Shown one piece after another: positions 7,876 through 16,105 of a DNA stretch of 33,708 nt (its first letter is position 1; each line of letters opens with the position of its first letter). Source of the stretch: Acidimicrobiales bacterium (GTDB taxonomy: Bacteria > Actinomycetota > Acidimicrobiia > Acidimicrobiales > JAHEJN01); the NCBI GenBank assembly GCA_024638845.1, contig JAHEJN010000029.1, positions 1 through 33,708 of the forward strand, given 5' to 3'. Below the pieces are notes generated by a model. The model was not told where the DNA came from. It made no database searches and saw nothing but the letters and a program-made list of their open reading frames with translations. The position numbers and the translations under genes were made by a program.

Positions 7876-8402
7876 GGCTTCGCCCGGTCGAGACCCGCGA
7901 CATCGGCTGGCTCGTCGCCATGGCGGGCGATCCGGTGCTGATCGGCGAGCACAACTGGCCGGGATCGGCCGTCGACGCCGACGAGCGAACACGGGAGATG
8001 ACCGCCCGGCTCGACGCCGACGGGATGATCGGTGAATGGAAGGGGACGATGGTCGTCGAGCTCGGCGACGGAACACCCATCGGCGACGTGTCGTGGCGGA
8101 GCGAGAAGTGGGGCCCGTCCGAGAAGAGCCGCTGCCTGGCCTTCGGCATCGCGCTGCTCCCTCAACACCGAGGCAAGGGCCACGGCACCGAGGCGCAACG
8201 GCTGCTGGTCGGCCACCTGTTCTCCCGCACGTCGACGCACCGCATCCAGACCGACACCGCCGTCGACAACCCGGCCGAGCAGCGAGCACTGGAGAAGATC
8301 GGCATGGTGCGAGAAGGCGTGATACGCCAGGCCGAGTACCGCAACGGGCAGTACCACGACCACGTGCTCTACAGCATCTTGCGCTCCGAGTGGAGCGGCT
8401 GA
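7872..8402 (+). CDS. GNAT family N-acetyltransferase
   Basis: 176 residues of the RimJ/RimL-like GNAT branch. It has an N-terminal LRPVETRDIGWL, a core GDVSWRSEKW, the acetyl-CoA pyrophosphate loop at about 104-110 (HRGKGHGTEA, a Q/RxxGxG/A variant) and the late block HRIQTDTAVDNPAEQRALEKIGMVREGVIRQ with Y-R-N-G following. This end pattern is typical of enzymes that acetylate small molecules or protein N-termini; the acceptor is not evident. The ATGA overlap with the DUF3291 gene indicates a two-gene operon. Confidence 0.9.
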   Translation: MRLRPVETRDIGWLVAMAGDPVLIGEHNWPGSAVDADERTREMTARLDADGMIGEWKGTMVVELGDGTPIGDVSWRSEKWGPSEKSRCLAFGIALLPQHRGKGHGTEAQRLLVGHLFSRTSTHRIQTDTAVDNPAEQRALEKIGMVREGVIRQAEYRNGQYHDHVLYSILRSEWSG

Positions 8403-8407
8403 GTCGA

Positions 8408-9262
8408 TCAGCGCCGGAGCCAGGCGGCGAGCGCCTGGGTCAGCCACGGCATCAGCACCCAGGAGAGGATGGCCACCCCCACCACGTTGCTCAGCGCGAC
8501 GCTGGGCACCAAGGCCAGGTCGGGGAGGAGCTCGCGGCGCAGCAACGTGAGCAGGAGCGCAGTCGGGAACAAGGCGAGCAACACCACCGCTGCCTGCTTC
8601 CAGCGTTTCACCGGCGCCGACTCGGCAGTGCCGAACCAGCCACCGAAGCCTCCGACCACGTTCACGGTGCGGCTGCCCTCGAGCAGGTCGTCGATGTCGG
8701 CCAGGACCGATCGACGGGCATCGGAGCGCAGCCAGTCGTCGAGAAGGGAACGCGAGGCGAAACCGAAGACGACCACCGACTCGTCCTGCACCCCCTCGAC
8801 CGGTTCGAACAGCTCACACCTCAGGAAACCCGGGAACTCCTGCATCCGCGAGACCAGTCGGTCGTACAGGACGGCGAACTGGTCCTGGGTTCCGGGGCGC
8901 AGGGCGAACGACGCCACTGCGGTCACCGGGGCGGCATCGGTCTCGGCGGCCACGGCCAGCACCTGCTCGCGGGCACCACCCTCGATGAGCTCGCCGCCCT
9001 CGGTCACGATCGCCTGGCGCTCGGAGGACTCGAGCCACGCATCGAGATCGGAGCGGTCGGCGAACTGGTACACCACCACCCATTCGTCGGGATGCTGTGG
9101 GTCGGGGGGCTGGATGGTCGCACCGAGATGGCCCGGGGCACGGTCGGCGGCCGCAATGAGTCGACGGAGCCAGCGTTCGAACTCACGCTCGCGGCCGGCA
9201 AGGGGCCGCCGGGCAACGACCACGGTGGGCAGGCTGCGATCGGCGGATGCGGCGGTCGACAT
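8408..9262 (-). CDS. tandem ABM-domain protein with C-terminal membrane anchor (COG3224-like)
   Basis: 284 residues. Two antibiotic-biosynthesis-monooxygenase-like ferredoxin folds follow each other: residues about 13-105 (VVVARRPLAGREREFERWL, EWVVVYQFADRSDLDAWLES) and about 112-200 (FALRPGTQDQFAVLYDRL, ESVVVFGFASRSLLDDWL). They are followed by a linker and two membrane helices (AAVVLLALFPTALLLTLL and NVVGVAILSWVLMPWL). This is the known COG3224 layout, of uncertain function. The ATG at 9262 lies 6 nt behind a TACACT -10, so the longer open frame (to 9349) is not needed. It is divergent from the GH13 gene, with only about 40 bp between the starts. Confidence 0.82.
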   Translation of the reverse strand: MSTAASADRSLPTVVVARRPLAGREREFERWLRRLIAAADRAPGHLGATIQPPDPQHPDEWVVVYQFADRSDLDAWLESSERQAIVTEGGELIEGGAREQVLAVAAETDAAPVTAVASFALRPGTQDQFAVLYDRLVSRMQEFPGFLRCELFEPVEGVQDESVVVFGFASRSLLDDWLRSDARRSVLADIDDLLEGSRTVNVVGGFGGWFGTAESAPVKRWKQAAVVLLALFPTALLLTLLRRELLPDLALVPSVALSNVVGVAILSWVLMPWLTQALAAWLRR

Positions 9263-9268
9263 GGGTGA

Positions 9269-9274
9269 AGTGTA
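9269..9274 (-). promoter_or_regulatory. -10 element of the tandem ABM gene
   Basis: TACACT on the minus strand ends 6 nt before the ATG at 9262, giving a predicted leaderless mRNA. Confidence 0.5.
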
Positions 9275-9302
9275 TGTGCGCCTCCCTGGCTTCTCTGCCA
9301 CG

Positions 9303-10946
9303 ATGACGGCGATGACAACCTCTCCCGACTGGTGGCGCGACGCCGTCATCTACCAGATCTACCCGCGCTCGTTCGCCGACGCCGACGGCGACGGTATCGG
9401 TGACCTGCCCGGAGTCGTCAGCCGGCTGCTCCATCTCGCCGAGCTCGGCGTCGACGCCATCTGGGTCTCGCCCTTCTACGTCTCCCCCCAGCACGACGGC
9501 GGCTACGACGTGGCCGACTACCGCGCCGTCGACCCGGTCTTCGGCACCCTCGGGGACGCTGATCGTCTCATCGAAGCCGCCCACGCCCACGGGCTTCGAA
9601 TCATCGTCGACCTGGTGCCGAACCACACGTCGTGGGACCACCCGTGGTTCCAGGCCGCGCTGCATCTCGGGCCCGACTCACCGGAGCGGGCGTGCTATCT
9701 CTTTCGCGACGGACACGGGCCTGACGGCGCCGAGCCGCCCAACAACTGGCAGTCGGTCTTCGGAGGGCCGGCCTGGACGCGAGTCACCGAGCCCGACGGC
9801 AGGCTCGGGGCCTGGTACCTACACATGTACGACACGAGCCAGCCCGATCTCGACTGGTCGAGTCCCGTGGTGCGGGCCGAGTTCGAGAGCATCCTGCGCT
9901 TCTGGCTCGACCGGGGGGTGGACGGATTCCGCGTCGACGTGGCCCACGGCCTGGTGAAGGCTCCCGGTCTTCCCGACTGGGAGGCCGATCCGGAGGCCCG
10001 AACCCGACCGCCGATGTGGGACCAGGACGGGGTGCACGAGATCTACCGGGCGTGGCGCACCGTGCTCGACGAGTACGACCACCACCCGATCCTGGTGGCC
10101 GAGGCGTGGGTGGAACCGCCCGAGCGGTTGATGCGGTACCTGCGACCCGACGAGATGCACCAGGCCTTCAACTTCGAGTTCATGTTCACACCGTGGGATG
10201 CGGCACGCCTGAGGTCATCGATCGACAGGGTGCGGACAGCGTCCGCCTCTGTCGGTTCGGTCCCCACGTGGGTGCTGAGCAACCACGATGTGGTGCGTCA
10301 CACCACCCGGCTCGTCATGCCTCCTGCGGCCAGCCACGTCCGCGGCATCGGCCCCAACGATCCTCAGCCCGACGAAGCGCACGGTCTTCGCCGGGGGCGG
10401 GCGGCGACCCTGCTGATGCTCTCGCTTCCCGGTGGTGCCTACCTCTACCAGGGCGAGGAGCTCGGGCTCCCCGAGCACACGACCTTGCCCGACGAGACTC
10501 GCCAGGATCCGACCTTCGGTCGCACCCTCGGCCAGATACTCGGGCGCGACGGCTGCCGGGTACCGATGCCATGGGAGGAACTGGCACCTGCCTACGGATT
10601 CAGCTCCACGTCGAACTCGTGGCTTCCCCAACCTCCTGCGTGGGCCCACTATGCCGCCGATATCCAACAGGCCGTCGACGGCTCGACCCTCGAGATGTAC
10701 CGCCGGGCGATCGCGTTGCGGGCGGCGCACGGCATGGGCGCAGGCGAGCTCACGTGGATCGAATCACCCGCAGAAGGACTGCTCGCCTTCCGCAATGCCG
10801 ACATCACGGTGGTCGTGAACACCGGCACCGAGGCGGTCGAAACGAGTGACCTCGGAGCCGTGCTGTTGGCGAGCGGGCCCGTCGATGTGGCCACGAGCGG
10901 CCACATCGCACTGCTTCCGGCCGACACCACGGTGTGGACCACCTGA
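9303..10946 (+). CDS. GH13 alpha-glucosidase / oligo-1,6-glucosidase
   Basis: A 547-residue glycoside hydrolase family 13 enzyme that hydrolyses terminal alpha-glucosidic bonds of small malto- or isomalto-oligosaccharides, or sucrose-like substrates. The (beta/alpha)8 barrel starts with WWRDAVIYQIYPRSF. Conserved region I is DLVPNHTS (H108), the nucleophile is D212 in DGFRVDVAH, the acid-base is E267 in VAEAWV and the third acid is D329 in SNHDV. The insertion domain B and the C-terminal beta domain (from about 470) are present. No signal peptide is seen, so it is probably cytoplasmic and acts on imported sugars. ATG codons at 9303 and 9312 are both possible and neither has a Shine-Dalgarno. 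No transporter lies nearby. Confidence 0.92.
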   Translation: MTAMTTSPDWWRDAVIYQIYPRSFADADGDGIGDLPGVVSRLLHLAELGVDAIWVSPFYVSPQHDGGYDVADYRAVDPVFGTLGDADRLIEAAHAHGLRIIVDLVPNHTSWDHPWFQAALHLGPDSPERACYLFRDGHGPDGAEPPNNWQSVFGGPAWTRVTEPDGRLGAWYLHMYDTSQPDLDWSSPVVRAEFESILRFWLDRGVDGFRVDVAHGLVKAPGLPDWEADPEARTRPPMWDQDGVHEIYRAWRTVLDEYDHHPILVAEAWVEPPERLMRYLRPDEMHQAFNFEFMFTPWDAARLRSSIDRVRTASASVGSVPTWVLSNHDVVRHTTRLVMPPAASHVRGIGPNDPQPDEAHGLRRGRAATLLMLSLPGGAYLYQGEELGLPEHTTLPDETRQDPTFGRTLGQILGRDGCRVPMPWEELAPAYGFSSTSNSWLPQPPAWAHYAADIQQAVDGSTLEMYRRAIALRAAHGMGAGELTWIESPAEGLLAFRNADITVVVNTGTEAVETSDLGAVLLASGPVDVATSGHIALLPADTTVWTT

Positions 10947-10979
10947 GGCGTCTCGGAGGACGTCACTGCGAGGGAGTTT

Positions 10980-11013
10980 CGGGCGGGATCACCGGGCCGG
11001 GCGATCCCGCCCG
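10980..11013. terminator. bidirectional hairpin between convergent genes
   Basis: A perfect 11-bp stem, CGGGCGGGATC (10980-10990) paired with GATCCCGCCCG (11003-11013), around a 12-nt loop. It lies between the convergent GH13 and spondin-domain genes, 33 nt behind the former. There is no T tract on either side, as is common for high-GC actinobacterial terminators. Nothing else is seen in 10947-11032. Confidence 0.75.
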
Positions 11014-11032
11014 AGCTCGAGCGAGACCGGCG

Positions 11033-11758
11033 CTAGCCGACTCGTACGACCTGGACGTGGGCGACCGGGTCGTCCCACCCGTGCACTCCGGGGAGGAGGT
11101 CGACCCCGCCGGCGATGCCGGCGTGGTGCGTGATCACACCATTCTCGGCCAGTGCAGGATTCGACACTCCGGTACCGGGATCGTCGCTCGACACACCGAC
11201 CAGACCCTGGCACGGGGGCACGATGTCGACGAAGTCCTCGGTGTTCAGCTCGCTGCCGGCGTCGTAGCCCTGGGTGGTGACCTCCACCGACTCGCCGATC
11301 ATCTTCGGCAGTCTCAGCGTGTCGACTCCGGTGAACCCGTCGTTGGTGCAGATGAGCATCGATGCCCATGACAGGTACTTGGCGCCGCGTTCGCCGGTGA
11401 CGGTCAAGGTCACCTGATCGGTGAACGCACCCGAACCCGGCAGACCCGGGGGAACCAGCGGTGCGGCCGCGCTCGCCTGGGACGCGACGTGCTTGTCGTC
11501 GGCCAACGCCGCCTCGAGCAGGCCGATGTTGCCGTTCTCGGCAAGGGCCGCGATCTGTGGTGACGCCGCGTCGCCGACCTCGAAGACGCCGGTCGATGCC
11601 CGGTGCACCGCCACGACCGGCGGCGTGAAGGGTTGGCCGGACGTCAGATTCGTGATCGTCACCTCGTAGGTCGCGATCGGTGCGTCAGCGGACGCATTGG
11701 CCGGCGCCAAGGCCAGGACGGAGAGCGCGCACGCGCAGAAGAACAGGAGCCGTTTCAT
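11033..11758 (-). CDS. secreted spondin-domain protein
   Basis: 241 residues. A Sec signal peptide is clear: MKRLL, a hydrophobic core FFCACALSVLALAPA and a likely cut after ANASA at about residue 24. The rest matches the bacterial spondin_N type: YEVTITNLTSGQPFTPPVVAVHR at the start, GNIGLLEAAL, and LTVTGERGAKYLSWASMLICTNDGF in the middle. Related bacterial proteins are exported and their role is unclear. The start is supported by AAGGTGA upstream of the ATG. It is monocistronic, convergent with the GH13 gene, and ends at the hairpin 10980-11013. Confidence 0.82.
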   Translation of the reverse strand: MKRLLFFCACALSVLALAPANASADAPIATYEVTITNLTSGQPFTPPVVAVHRASTGVFEVGDAASPQIAALAENGNIGLLEAALADDKHVASQASAAAPLVPPGLPGSGAFTDQVTLTVTGERGAKYLSWASMLICTNDGFTGVDTLRLPKMIGESVEVTTQGYDAGSELNTEDFVDIVPPCQGLVGVSSDDPGTGVSNPALAENGVITHHAGIAGGVDLLPGVHGWDDPVAHVQVVRVG

Positions 11759-11867
11759 GGGAATTCACCTTCACTGTCGGGATTGGTGGACGTCGCAACC
11801 CCGGTCGGCCCCCCTTGATCGCGTCAGGTGCTGAACGACACCCGGCGTCGCCGAGTTCCCGAATTTC

Positions 11868-12662
11868 TCAGGCGAAGGGGTCGGCGAAAGGATCGTCGGA
11901 CAGCCCACCGAAGGTCACCGTGGTCTCCGATCGTTGGTCGACCCATCCCCCGTACCCTTCCGCTTCGACCTGCTCGACCAGCTCGAGCCCACCCGACGCC
12001 TCGATGCGGCCGTTGGCGAAGATGTGCACGAAGTCGGGCTTCAGCTCGTCGAACAAGCGGCTGAAGTGGGTGATGGCCAGTACGCCGAGACTTCGTTCGG
12101 AGGTCGCTTCCTCGACCCGTCGGCTCACCAAGCGCAACGCGTCGACATCGAGGCCCGAGTCGAGCTCGTCGAGCACGGCGATCTTGGGTTCGAGCACACC
12201 CATCTGCAGCGTCTCGTTGCGCTTCTTCTCGCCACCCGACAGATCGACGTTGAGCGCACGATCGAGAAACGACTCGCCGAAGCCGATCCGAGTGGCTTCG
12301 GTGACCATGGCCGCACCGACCAGCGCGGGGTCGGCGCCACGAGCCACTGCGGCCGATTCGAGCACGTCACGTAGGGCGACGCCCGGCACCTCGATCGGGT
12401 GTTGGAGGGCCAGGAACAGGCCGGCCCTGGCCCGTTCGAACGTCGACAGAGCGGTGAGATCGATCCCATCGAGGGTGATCGAACCGGCGGTGACGGTGAA
12501 CCCCGGGCGACCCATGAGCACCGCCGCAAGGGTGCTCTTGCCCGAGCCATTGGGGCCCATCACGCCGTGGACCTCGCCCGACGCCACCGTCAGGTCGACT
12601 CCCCTGAGGATCTCGGTGCGGCCGACGCTGGCCCACAGGTTCTCGATCTGCAGCGTGGCCAT
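11868..12662 (-). CDS. sufC: Fe-S assembly ATPase SufC, copy 2 (diverged)
   Basis: A 264-residue second SufC. Walker A is GPNGSGKST (36-44), Q87 is in LALQHPIEVPGV, the signature LSGGEKKRNE is at 141-150, Walker B with E166 is in AVLDELDSGLDVDAL and H199 is in AITHFSRLF. All ATPase residues are kept, yet the protein shares only about half its residues with copy 1 by eye, so this is an old paralogue, not a recent duplicate. The C-terminal tail (about 240-264, ending in DDPFADPFA) is acidic and absent from copy 1. It follows sufD and a Rieske ferredoxin, the same order as in the Streptomyces suf operon. ATG 12662 shares one base with the ferredoxin stop; a GTG one codon earlier is possible. Confidence 0.93.
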   Translation of the reverse strand: MATLQIENLWASVGRTEILRGVDLTVASGEVHGVMGPNGSGKSTLAAVLMGRPGFTVTAGSITLDGIDLTALSTFERARAGLFLALQHPIEVPGVALRDVLESAAVARGADPALVGAAMVTEATRIGFGESFLDRALNVDLSGGEKKRNETLQMGVLEPKIAVLDELDSGLDVDALRLVSRRVEEATSERSLGVLAITHFSRLFDELKPDFVHIFANGRIEASGGLELVEQVEAEGYGGWVDQRSETTVTFGGLSDDPFADPFA

Positions 12663-12991
12663 CACGGCATCACCACCCAGATGTCGTTGCCGTCGACCTC
12701 GGTGTCGAACACGGGTACCGGCTGGGTGGCGGGCAGCGTCTCGGGCTCACCGGTGACGAGCGAGAACGTCGCACCGTGCCGAGGGCATTCGAGCGTGCAC
12801 TCGTCGACTTCGACCTCGCCTTCGGACAACGAGTAGTCGGCGTGACTGCACGTGTCGCCGATCGCGTGCACGCGGTCGCCGATGCGCACCAGGGCGATCG
12901 GGGTCTCACCGATGTCGACCCGTTTGGCGGACCCGTCGGCGATCTCGTCGAGCGACGCGACCCGGAATCGTTGACCGAGCTCGGCGGTCAC
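12662..12991 (-). CDS. Rieske-type [2Fe-2S] ferredoxin of the suf operon
   Basis: 109 residues with one Rieske centre: C48-S-H50 and C69-P-R-H72 (CxH-18 residues-CxxH). Its size and the flanking strands (RFRVASLDEIADGS, ALVRIGDRVHAIGDTCSHA) fit the small bacterial ferredoxins annotated as dioxygenase ferredoxin subunits. The same gene sits between sufD and sufC in Streptomyces, so an electron-transfer role in cluster assembly or repair is more likely than an aromatic dioxygenase; this is inference. The GTG start overlaps the sufD stop by 4 nt and its stop shares a base with sufC2. Confidence 0.93.
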   Translation of the reverse strand: MTAELGQRFRVASLDEIADGSAKRVDIGETPIALVRIGDRVHAIGDTCSHADYSLSEGEVEVDECTLECPRHGATFSLVTGEPETLPATQPVPVFDTEVDGNDIWVVMP

Positions 12992-14217
12992 GAGGGTTCT
13001 CCCATGCTGAGACGGCGGCGGATGTCACGTCGGGCTGCGTCGGCCAGGGGTGCCACCGGTGAGGCCGAGATGATGTCGTCGAAGAACCCGGCAACGATCA
13101 GCTGGGTGGCGACATCGTCGGGAACACCCCGGCTGGCCAGGTAGAAGAGCTGGTCTTCGTCGACGGGACCGACCGTGCTGGCGTGGCTGCACTGCACGTC
13201 GTTGTTCTCGATCTCGAGGTTCGGCACCGACTCGGCCCATGCGTCGGGCGACAGCGTGATGTTGCGATTGGTCTGGGTGGCATTGGAACCGCGTGCATCG
13301 GGATGGATGCGGATCATGCCCGTGTACACCGCCAACGAATGATCGTCGACGGCTCCGCTGAACCGGAGGTTCGACGTGGTGTCGCGACCGACGTGATCGA
13401 CGAACACCCTATAGTCACGCGCCTGGACGCCCGAGCCGAAGTAAGCGCCGTTGTAGATGATGGCCGAACCCCTGCCGGCGAGCGTGCAATCGAGACGGTG
13501 GCGGGCGAACCCGCCACCGAGCCCGGCGGTCCACCCGGTGAAGGTGCCTTGATCCGCGACGGTGGCACTGACGCGACCGAGGCAGGTGACGTCGCGGGTG
13601 AGGTCCTGGAGCTCGACCAGGGTCACGCGGGCGGCCGACCCGGCGCGAACCTCGATCCGGGGGACGCACAACGCCGTGACGTCGGCCGACTGGTGCACGA
13701 CGACGACGGTGACCTCGGAGTCGGAGTCGGCCTCGACGATCACATGCGGGAACGACGAGCCGGCGGTGGTGACCAGATTGGAGATCACGACCGGCTGGGC
13801 CACGGCCGCGCCGGCCGCGACGGACACGACCGTGGGCTGCGGCGCCAGTGCCGCTGCCAGAAGACTGAATGCTGCGACCGGAAGGTCGCCGAGCTGGTTG
13901 GTCGCGGCGTCGGCGATGGCGACCGGGTCGGACGCATCGGTGTGCACGACGAAGCCGTCGACGATCGCGACGCGGGCCGAGGCCTCGACCGCATCGGCCA
14001 GATCGACCGGCCTCACCGGCCCCGGGGCGGCCACGGGTGGGTAGGTGGTCACGTCGAGCTTGCCGATCGGGCTGTACCGCCACTCCTCGGCCTCGGTGGT
14101 GGGCCACGGCGTCTCGGCCAGCGCGGCGGCCGCAGCGTGACGCCGTTCGGTGAGCCCGGCACTGCCGGGCAGCGCGTCGATGGTCTCGTTCGTGAAGGGG
14201 AGGGGGGTCAGCGTCAT
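12988..14217 (-). CDS. sufD: Fe-S assembly scaffold protein SufD
   Basis: 409 residues. An N-terminal helical part (ALPGSAGLTERRHAAAAALA, TEAEEWRYSPIGKLD) is followed by the beta-helix core. The C-terminal block is typical of SufB/SufD: RGSNATQTNRNITL, ENNDVQCSHASTVGPVDEDQLFYLASRGV and a final helix. SufD pairs with SufB over a SufC dimer; the Cys-x-His in QCSHAST is the region that with SufB forms the nascent cluster site. It starts a unit sufD-fdx-sufC2 and is preceded by operator copy B. No Shine-Dalgarno is evident before the ATG. Confidence 0.93.
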   Translation of the reverse strand: MTLTPLPFTNETIDALPGSAGLTERRHAAAAALAETPWPTTEAEEWRYSPIGKLDVTTYPPVAAPGPVRPVDLADAVEASARVAIVDGFVVHTDASDPVAIADAATNQLGDLPVAAFSLLAAALAPQPTVVSVAAGAAVAQPVVISNLVTTAGSSFPHVIVEADSDSEVTVVVVHQSADVTALCVPRIEVRAGSAARVTLVELQDLTRDVTCLGRVSATVADQGTFTGWTAGLGGGFARHRLDCTLAGRGSAIIYNGAYFGSGVQARDYRVFVDHVGRDTTSNLRFSGAVDDHSLAVYTGMIRIHPDARGSNATQTNRNITLSPDAWAESVPNLEIENNDVQCSHASTVGPVDEDQLFYLASRGVPDDVATQLIVAGFFDDIISASPVAPLADAARRDIRRRLSMGEPS

Positions 14218-14236
14218 GCTCTACGTCACCGGTCGA

Positions 14237-14262
14237 ATTAGCACTGTCAGCGTAGTGACAAT
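14237..14262 (+). promoter_or_regulatory. suf operator copy B, upstream of sufD
   Basis: Starts with the invariant ATTAGCACT (14237-14245) and includes the 16-nt dyad CACTGTCAGCGTAGTG (14242-14257; 5 of 8 arm pairs match). It ends 19 nt from the sufD start and runs opposite to the gene, exactly as copies A and C do. The 63-nt gap 14218-14280 holds nothing else. Confidence 0.75.
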
Positions 14263-14280
14263 TCCCGGCATCGCCTCAGG

Positions 14281-14637
14281 TCAACGCCGCTTCTTCCGGC
14301 CGAACAACCGCCTGAAGCGGCCACCTCCCTGGTTGCGGTCGGCCTCGACCTCGGCCTGGACCCGCGGCACCGCCGCGTTGATGATGTCCTCGGCTTCGTC
14401 GAGCAGGGAGGCGATCGAGTCGTCCTCGCCGAGCGACGCGGGTTCGGGTGGAGTGGCTGGGGTGACCAGCGTGCCGTGATTCCAGTTCACGTCGACCATG
14501 CGCTTCGTGTACTTCGGGCAGTCGTCGGGACAACGCCACGGCGCCTCGGGCGCGAGATCGAGGTCGCACTTGCGCACGGTGTCACCGTTCGGGTACGTCC
14601 GGCTCTCGAAGTACTTGCAGTCCTGTCGCATCGGCAT
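14281..14637 (-). CDS. small four-cysteine protein between sufB and sufD
   Basis: 118 residues, not recognised. The N-terminal 45 residues carry four cysteines, C7, C24, C36 and C40, in CKYFESRTYP, VRKCDLDLAP and WRCPDDCPKY. Their spacing (16, 11 and 3 residues between) could bind zinc or an Fe-S cluster. A linker (about 50-70) rich in Pro and Thr, an acidic helix (EDDSIASLLDEAEDIINAAV) and a strongly basic end (RFRRLFGRKKRR) follow. The ATG is 4 nt behind the sufB stop, so it is co-transcribed with sufB under operator C. The position suggests an accessory role in cluster assembly (a carrier, a metallochaperone or a scaffold-binding protein), which is inference only. Confidence 0.85.
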   Translation of the reverse strand: MPMRQDCKYFESRTYPNGDTVRKCDLDLAPEAPWRCPDDCPKYTKRMVDVNWNHGTLVTPATPPEPASLGEDDSIASLLDEAEDIINAAVPRVQAEVEADRNQGGGRFRRLFGRKKRR

Positions 14638-14641
14638 GAGC

Positions 14642-16045
14642 TCAGCCTACCGAGCCCTCCATCTGGAGCTCGATCAGGCGGCTCCATTCGACTGCGTACT
14701 CCATGGGCAGGGTGCGGGTGACCGGTTCGATGAACCCGTTCACCACCATGCCCATGGCCTGCTCCTCGGTGAGGCCCCGGCTCATCAGGTAGAACAGCTG
14801 CTCGTCGGCCACCTTCGACACGGTGGCCTCGTGACCGATTACCGCATCCTTGCTGCCGACCTCCATGTAGGGGTAGGTGTCGGAGATGGAGTCCTCGTCG
14901 AGGATGAGGGCGTCGCACTGCACGTGGCTCTTGCAGTTCTCGGCGCCTTCCTCGACCCGCACCAGGCCGCGGTAGCTGGTACGACCGCCGTCCTTGGAGA
15001 TCGACTTCGACACGATCTTCGAACTGGTCTCGGGCGCCGCGTGCACCATCTTGGCGCCGGCGTCCTGGTGCTGGCCGGCGCCGGCGTAGGCCACCGACAG
15101 CACTTCACCCGAGGCCTTCGGGCCGACCATGACCACGCCCGGGTACTTCATGGTGAGGCGGCTGCCGATGTTGCCGTCGATCCACTCCATGTGGCCCTCG
15201 GCCTCGACGCGGGCTCGCTTGGTGACCAGGTTGAACACGTTGTTCGACCAGTTCTGGATGGTGGTGTAGGTGACGCGAGCCCCTTCGCCCACGAGGATCT
15301 CGACCACGGCCGAATGCAGCGAGTCGGTGCTGTAGACCGGCGCCGAGCAGCCCTCGATGTAGTGCACCTTCGAGCCCTCGTCGGCGATGATGAGCGTGCG
15401 CTCGAACTGGCCCATGTTCTCGGCGTTGATCCGGAAATAGGCCTGCAGCGGCATCTCGACCTCGACGCCGGGCGGCACGTAGATGAACGAGCCACCCGAC
15501 CACACCGCCGAGTTGAGGGCGGAGAACTTGTTGTCGTTGGGCGGGATCACCTTGCCGAAGTACTTCTTGACGATCTCCGGATGCTCGCGCAGTGCGGTGT
15601 CCATGTCGGCGAAGATGACGCCCTGGGCCTCGAGATCGTCGCGGTTCTTGTGGTACACGACCTCGGACTCGTACTGGGCGGTGACGCCGGCCAGGTACTT
15701 GCGCTCGGCCTCGGGTATGCCCAGCTTCTCGTAGGTGTTCTTGATGCTCTCGGGAACGTCGTCCCAGTCGTCGACGGTCCCCTGGGTGGGCTTGATGTAG
15801 TAGTAGATGTCGTCGAGGTAGATCTCCGACATGTCGCCACCCCACGTGGGCATGGGACGCTTCTCGAAGCGGCGGTAGGACTTCAGTCGGAAGTCGAGCA
15901 TCCAGTCGGGCTCACCCTTGAGCCACGACATCTCCCGGATGATGTCCTCGTTCAGGCCCTTCTTGGGCTTGAAGACGTAGTCTTCCTCGTCGCTCCATCC
16001 CAGCTTGTACTTGCTGAGATCGACACCGATTTCGGCGGTACTCAT
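14642..16045 (-). CDS. sufB: Fe-S assembly scaffold protein SufB
   Basis: A 467-residue SufB. Strongly conserved blocks include [83 protein letters not shown] and the C-terminal core [18 protein letters not shown] with its conserved Cys. [22 protein letters not shown] then supplies the His/Glu region used for cluster building at the SufB-SufD interface. Length matches the family. It starts a unit with the four-cysteine protein. The leader has GGAGCTGA upstream of the ATG, and operator copy C lies 30 nt before the start. Confidence 0.97.
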   Translation of the reverse strand: MSTAEIGVDLSKYKLGWSDEEDYVFKPKKGLNEDIIREMSWLKGEPDWMLDFRLKSYRRFEKRPMPTWGGDMSEIYLDDIYYYIKPTQGTVDDWDDVPESIKNTYEKLGIPEAERKYLAGVTAQYESEVVYHKNRDDLEAQGVIFADMDTALREHPEIVKKYFGKVIPPNDNKFSALNSAVWSGGSFIYVPPGVEVEMPLQAYFRINAENMGQFERTLIIADEGSKVHYIEGCSAPVYSTDSLHSAVVEILVGEGARVTYTTIQNWSNNVFNLVTKRARVEAEGHMEWIDGNIGSRLTMKYPGVVMVGPKASGEVLSVAYAGAGQHQDAGAKMVHAAPETSSKIVSKSISKDGGRTSYRGLVRVEEGAENCKSHVQCDALILDEDSISDTYPYMEVGSKDAVIGHEATVSKVADEQLFYLMSRGLTEEQAMGMVVNGFIEPVTRTLPMEYAVEWSRLIELQMEGSVG

Positions 16046-16074
16046 GGCGGAATCAGCTCCAGGGGGGCTTGCGA

Positions 16075-16101
16075 ATTAGCACTATCGCCATAGTAACAAA
16101 T
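16075..16101 (+). promoter_or_regulatory. suf operator copy C, upstream of sufB
   Basis: Starts with ATTAGCACT (16075-16083). The dyad is at 16080-16095 (CACTATCGCCATAGTA; inner arms ACTAT and ATAGT match). The arm base differs from copy A on both sides together (ACTAC/GTAGT against ACTAT/ATAGT), as expected of a true two-fold site. It lies between the gamma-carbonic anhydrase stop and sufB. Confidence 0.75.
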
Positions 16102-16105
16102 CCGA

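Noticed and set aside
9263-9349. N-terminal extension of the tandem ABM protein to an ATG at 9349
   Set aside because: The extension runs over the start of the divergent GH13 gene, carries no domain, and the -10 TACACT at 9269-9274 supports the start at 9262.
14498-16093. A 531-codon open frame on the plus strand opposite sufB
   Set aside because: It mirrors the codon pattern of sufB; the translation is low-complexity (rich in His, Val, Leu, Gly, Asp) and has no recognisable domain.
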